Positions 17,317-18,932 of a DNA stretch of 18,932 nucleotides are shown one piece after another. The DNA is from an uncultured Collinsella sp. Its GTDB lineage: Bacteria; Actinomycetota; Coriobacteriia; Coriobacteriales; Coriobacteriaceae. The translations under genes were made by a program, and so were the position numbers. Each line of letters begins with the position of its first letter. Position 1 is the first letter of the stretch. The notes under the pieces were generated by a model. That model was not told the DNA's origin and searched no databases. It saw only the letters and a program-made list of their open reading frames with translations. Location: assembly GCA_900555955.1 (NCBI GenBank), contig USNA01000002.1, forward strand, positions 1-18,932. The letters are read 5' to 3'.

Positions 17317-18306
17317 TTGAAGACTGTTCATGTTGCCGCTGGGATCATTCGCAAGGAAGGATCTGACGAGCTGCTTGCCGTGCAGCGCGGCTATGGCGAC
17401 ATGCAGGGACTTTGGGAGTTTCCCGGTGGCAAGCTCATGCGCGGCGAGTCGCCCGAAGACGCCGTGCGACGCGAACTTATGGAAGAGCTGCAGGTCAAAG
17501 TCACCAACCTGCGTGATTTCTATACCGTTGAGTATGACTACCCCGATTTTCATCTCTCCATGGAGTGCTACTACTGCTCGCTGGCCGATGAATCCGATGA
17601 GCCTCAGAAGCACGACCGCCAGCTCGATATCCGCTGGATTCCGCGCACCTCGCTTGCCACGGTGGAATGGATGCCCGCCGACAAGGGGCTTATCGACGCT
17701 CTGATTGAGTTGAAGGAAGACCGGCTTGAAGCCAACGGCACTGCCAACGACGCCGAGGCCACCACGACCGACGAGCCCGCCACCAAACCCAAGCGCGCAC
17801 CTAAGCGCCGCAGCAAAAAACGTCCCAAGCCCGGTCTGCTCGACGGCATCGATACCTCGGACCTCTCCGCCGACGAGCGCGAACTGGTGCGCCGTCGCGC
17901 CGCTATAAAAAAGTCCATGAAGGGCAACAAGCGTGCGAACACCAAGCCCGAGCTGCTCGTACGACAGCGCCTGCGCGCCGCAGGCCTTACGGGATACCGT
18001 CTGGAATGGAAGGTTCCCGGCAAGCCCGACATCGCCTTCCCCGGGCGCAAGATCGCCATCTTCGTCAACGGCTGCTTTTGGCACCGCTGCCCCAAATGCA
18101 GCCCTAGCCAACCCAAGCGCAACGTTGAGTTTTGGGAGGCAAAGTTCCGTCGCAACGTCGAGCGCGACCGCGCTGCCGTGGCAGCACTCACTCAAATGGG
18201 CTGGACACCCATAACCATCTGGGAATGTGAGCTCAAGAAAGACCGCATCGACGCCACGATGAAAAAGGTCATCGAGCAGGTGCGCGCCGCAGAGCCGCAG
18301 CGCTAG
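17317..18306 (+). CDS. Nudix hydrolase fused to a Vsr-type DNA mismatch endonuclease
   Basis: A 329-residue two-domain protein. Residues 1-130 are a MutT/NudG-like Nudix hydrolase: LWEFPGGK, then a Nudix box from Gly38 to Val60 (GKLMRGE, RRELMEELQV) with Gln59 in place of the last Gly. Residues about 135-185 are a Lys/Arg/Pro-rich linker. Residues about 190-325 match Vsr very-short-patch repair endonucleases: NTKPELLVRQRLRAAGL, PGKPDIAF (catalytic Asp238), IFVNGCFWHRCPKC (Cys253, His256, Cys258, Cys261), FWEAKFRRNVERDR (Asp284) and GWTPITIWECEL (Cys304). Asn251 replaces the His of E. coli Vsr. It would link clean-up of damaged nucleotides with nicking at T:G mismatches. The start is TTG, supported by GGGAGG seven bases upstream. 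No cytosine methyltransferase gene is seen next to it. Confidence 0.92.
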   Translation: MKTVHVAAGIIRKEGSDELLAVQRGYGDMQGLWEFPGGKLMRGESPEDAVRRELMEELQVKVTNLRDFYTVEYDYPDFHLSMECYYCSLADESDEPQKHDRQLDIRWIPRTSLATVEWMPADKGLIDALIELKEDRLEANGTANDAEATTTDEPATKPKRAPKRRSKKRPKPGLLDGIDTSDLSADERELVRRRAAIKKSMKGNKRANTKPELLVRQRLRAAGLTGYRLEWKVPGKPDIAFPGRKIAIFVNGCFWHRCPKCSPSQPKRNVEFWEAKFRRNVERDRAAVAALTQMGWTPITIWECELKKDRIDATMKKVIEQVRAAEPQR

Positions 18307-18560
18307 GAACGAGCCATCCACACGCCCCACACAGGCGAGCCAAATCCGCGCCACTAACCTTAGAAAGCCCTTAAGCCCAAAACCTTTCAAAAGTGTTATT
18401 CGATACCTCTGACCTTCAGTTTCATCGTAACACCAAACCAGGTTAAGCCTTTCTTTAGCGCTTCTTTGCAACAGCCGCGGCATAATACTGCCAACGCACG
18501 GGACCTAGCAGCACACCCCGTGCGCAACCTTTTGGTGGCCATCGAGGAGGCCGCATAAGC
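18307..18560. other. Intergenic region downstream of the Nudix-Vsr gene
   Basis: No gene is supported. An inverted repeat CGCACGGG/CCCGTGCG (18495-18502 with 18517-18524), followed by CAACCTTTT, may end the upstream transcript. The first 170 bp are AT-richer and hold nothing I recognise. Confidence 0.4.
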
Positions 18561-18770
18561 ATGCATTCTTCCAATGACGCAGCACAGCAGCCATCCCTAA
18601 AACATGCAGACCTTTTCTCCTTCCCCCCGACACAGAGAGACGGCCTCCTCGACTCCCCCACCACAAAAGCCAAACGCTCAACCGATCAGAATCTCAACTT
18701 GCGAGCATCGTTCGAAAAGCTCCAAGCATCCCTAAACAAGTCATTCCCCAACCAAGCCCGGGCATACTAG
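18561..18770 (+). CDS. Small hypothetical protein, doubtful
   Basis: This is a 69-codon frame starting MHSSNDAAQQPSLKHADLFS and ending NKSFPNQARAY, with GAGGAGG about 12 bases before the ATG, a rather long spacing. It is polar, with no hydrophobic segment, no recognised domain and base composition less biased than the neighbouring genes. The last 25 residues could form an amphipathic helix. I do not recognise it. It may be a small lineage-specific protein or chance. Confidence 0.3.
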   Translation: MHSSNDAAQQPSLKHADLFSFPPTQRDGLLDSPTTKAKRSTDQNLNLRASFEKLQASLNKSFPNQARAY

Positions 18771-18863
18771 CCCCCACCAACAAAGCGCCCCTCGCGCCCC
18801 ACCCCTTCAGACCTAACGCCACAAGGGCGATCGAGCAGGGCCGTCCGGAAACGGAAAAAGGGC

Positions 18864-18932
18864 CTATCTCTCAGAACATTCCGCACTGATATCTTCTGAA
18901 TTGAAGACGTCGATGATGCACCCGTATACCAT
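18864..18932 (-). CDS. Possible 3' end of a gene entering from the right edge
   Basis: A minus-strand frame is open from the window edge to TAG at 18864-18866. Its visible residues are VYGCIIDVFNSEDISAECSER, preceded at the edge by a Met codon that may be internal. The length is too short to identify the product, and a chance frame is possible. Confidence 0.28.
   Translation of the reverse strand: MVYGCIIDVFNSEDISAECSER

Overview
The window looks like a chromosomal segment of a high-GC anaerobic gut actinobacterium of the class Coriobacteriia, most likely Collinsella or a close relative. This rests on strong G/C third-position bias, fermentative pyruvate formate-lyase, a membrane-bound LuxR-type regulator of the kind common in Coriobacteriia, and intergenic palindromic repeats. 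The assignment is an inference, because no rRNA or other marker gene is present.

Layout. (1) 1-2563: a probable gene end at the left edge faces a minus-strand fermentation operon across a strong hairpin. The operon encodes pyruvate formate-lyase as two proteins: a 685-residue core with the Cys-Cys active site but no glycyl-radical domain, followed by a separate 83-residue glycyl-radical protein. (2) 2564-3113: AT-richer intergenic DNA. (3) 3114-7782: a tightly overlapping operon of a MarR regulator and two half-ABC exporters forming an asymmetric heterodimer, closed by a terminator. (4) 7783-8362: repeat-rich gap with a good promoter for a DAHP synthase gene (8363-9394). (5) 9395-9726: large palindromes between convergent genes. 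(6) 9727-13709: agmatine deiminase, an amino-acid/polyamine permease and a divergent membrane LuxR-type regulator whose HTH looks shortened. (7) 13710-14037: more repeats and terminators. (8) 14038-17067: a Bce-type ABC transporter (ATPase plus 10-TM FtsX-like permease). The permease reading frame is broken at a poly-C/poly-G tract. A site close to the BceR consensus lies upstream. (9) 17172-17284: a perfect 33-bp inverted repeat between divergent genes. (10) 17317-18306: a protein fusing a Nudix hydrolase to a Vsr-type mismatch endonuclease. (11) 18307-18932: mostly non-coding, with a doubtful small ORF and a probable gene end at the right edge.

How the genes fit together: central metabolism (PFL, DAHP synthase), polyamine exchange (agmatine deiminase plus permease), two export/resistance modules (MarR-ABC and Bce-type) and a DNA/nucleotide repair fusion. 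The points most worth a second look are the split PFL, the Nudix-Vsr fusion, the homopolymer frameshift in the Bce permease, a 54-bp repeat present in two inverted copies about 5.5 kb apart, and several intergenic inverted-repeat elements.
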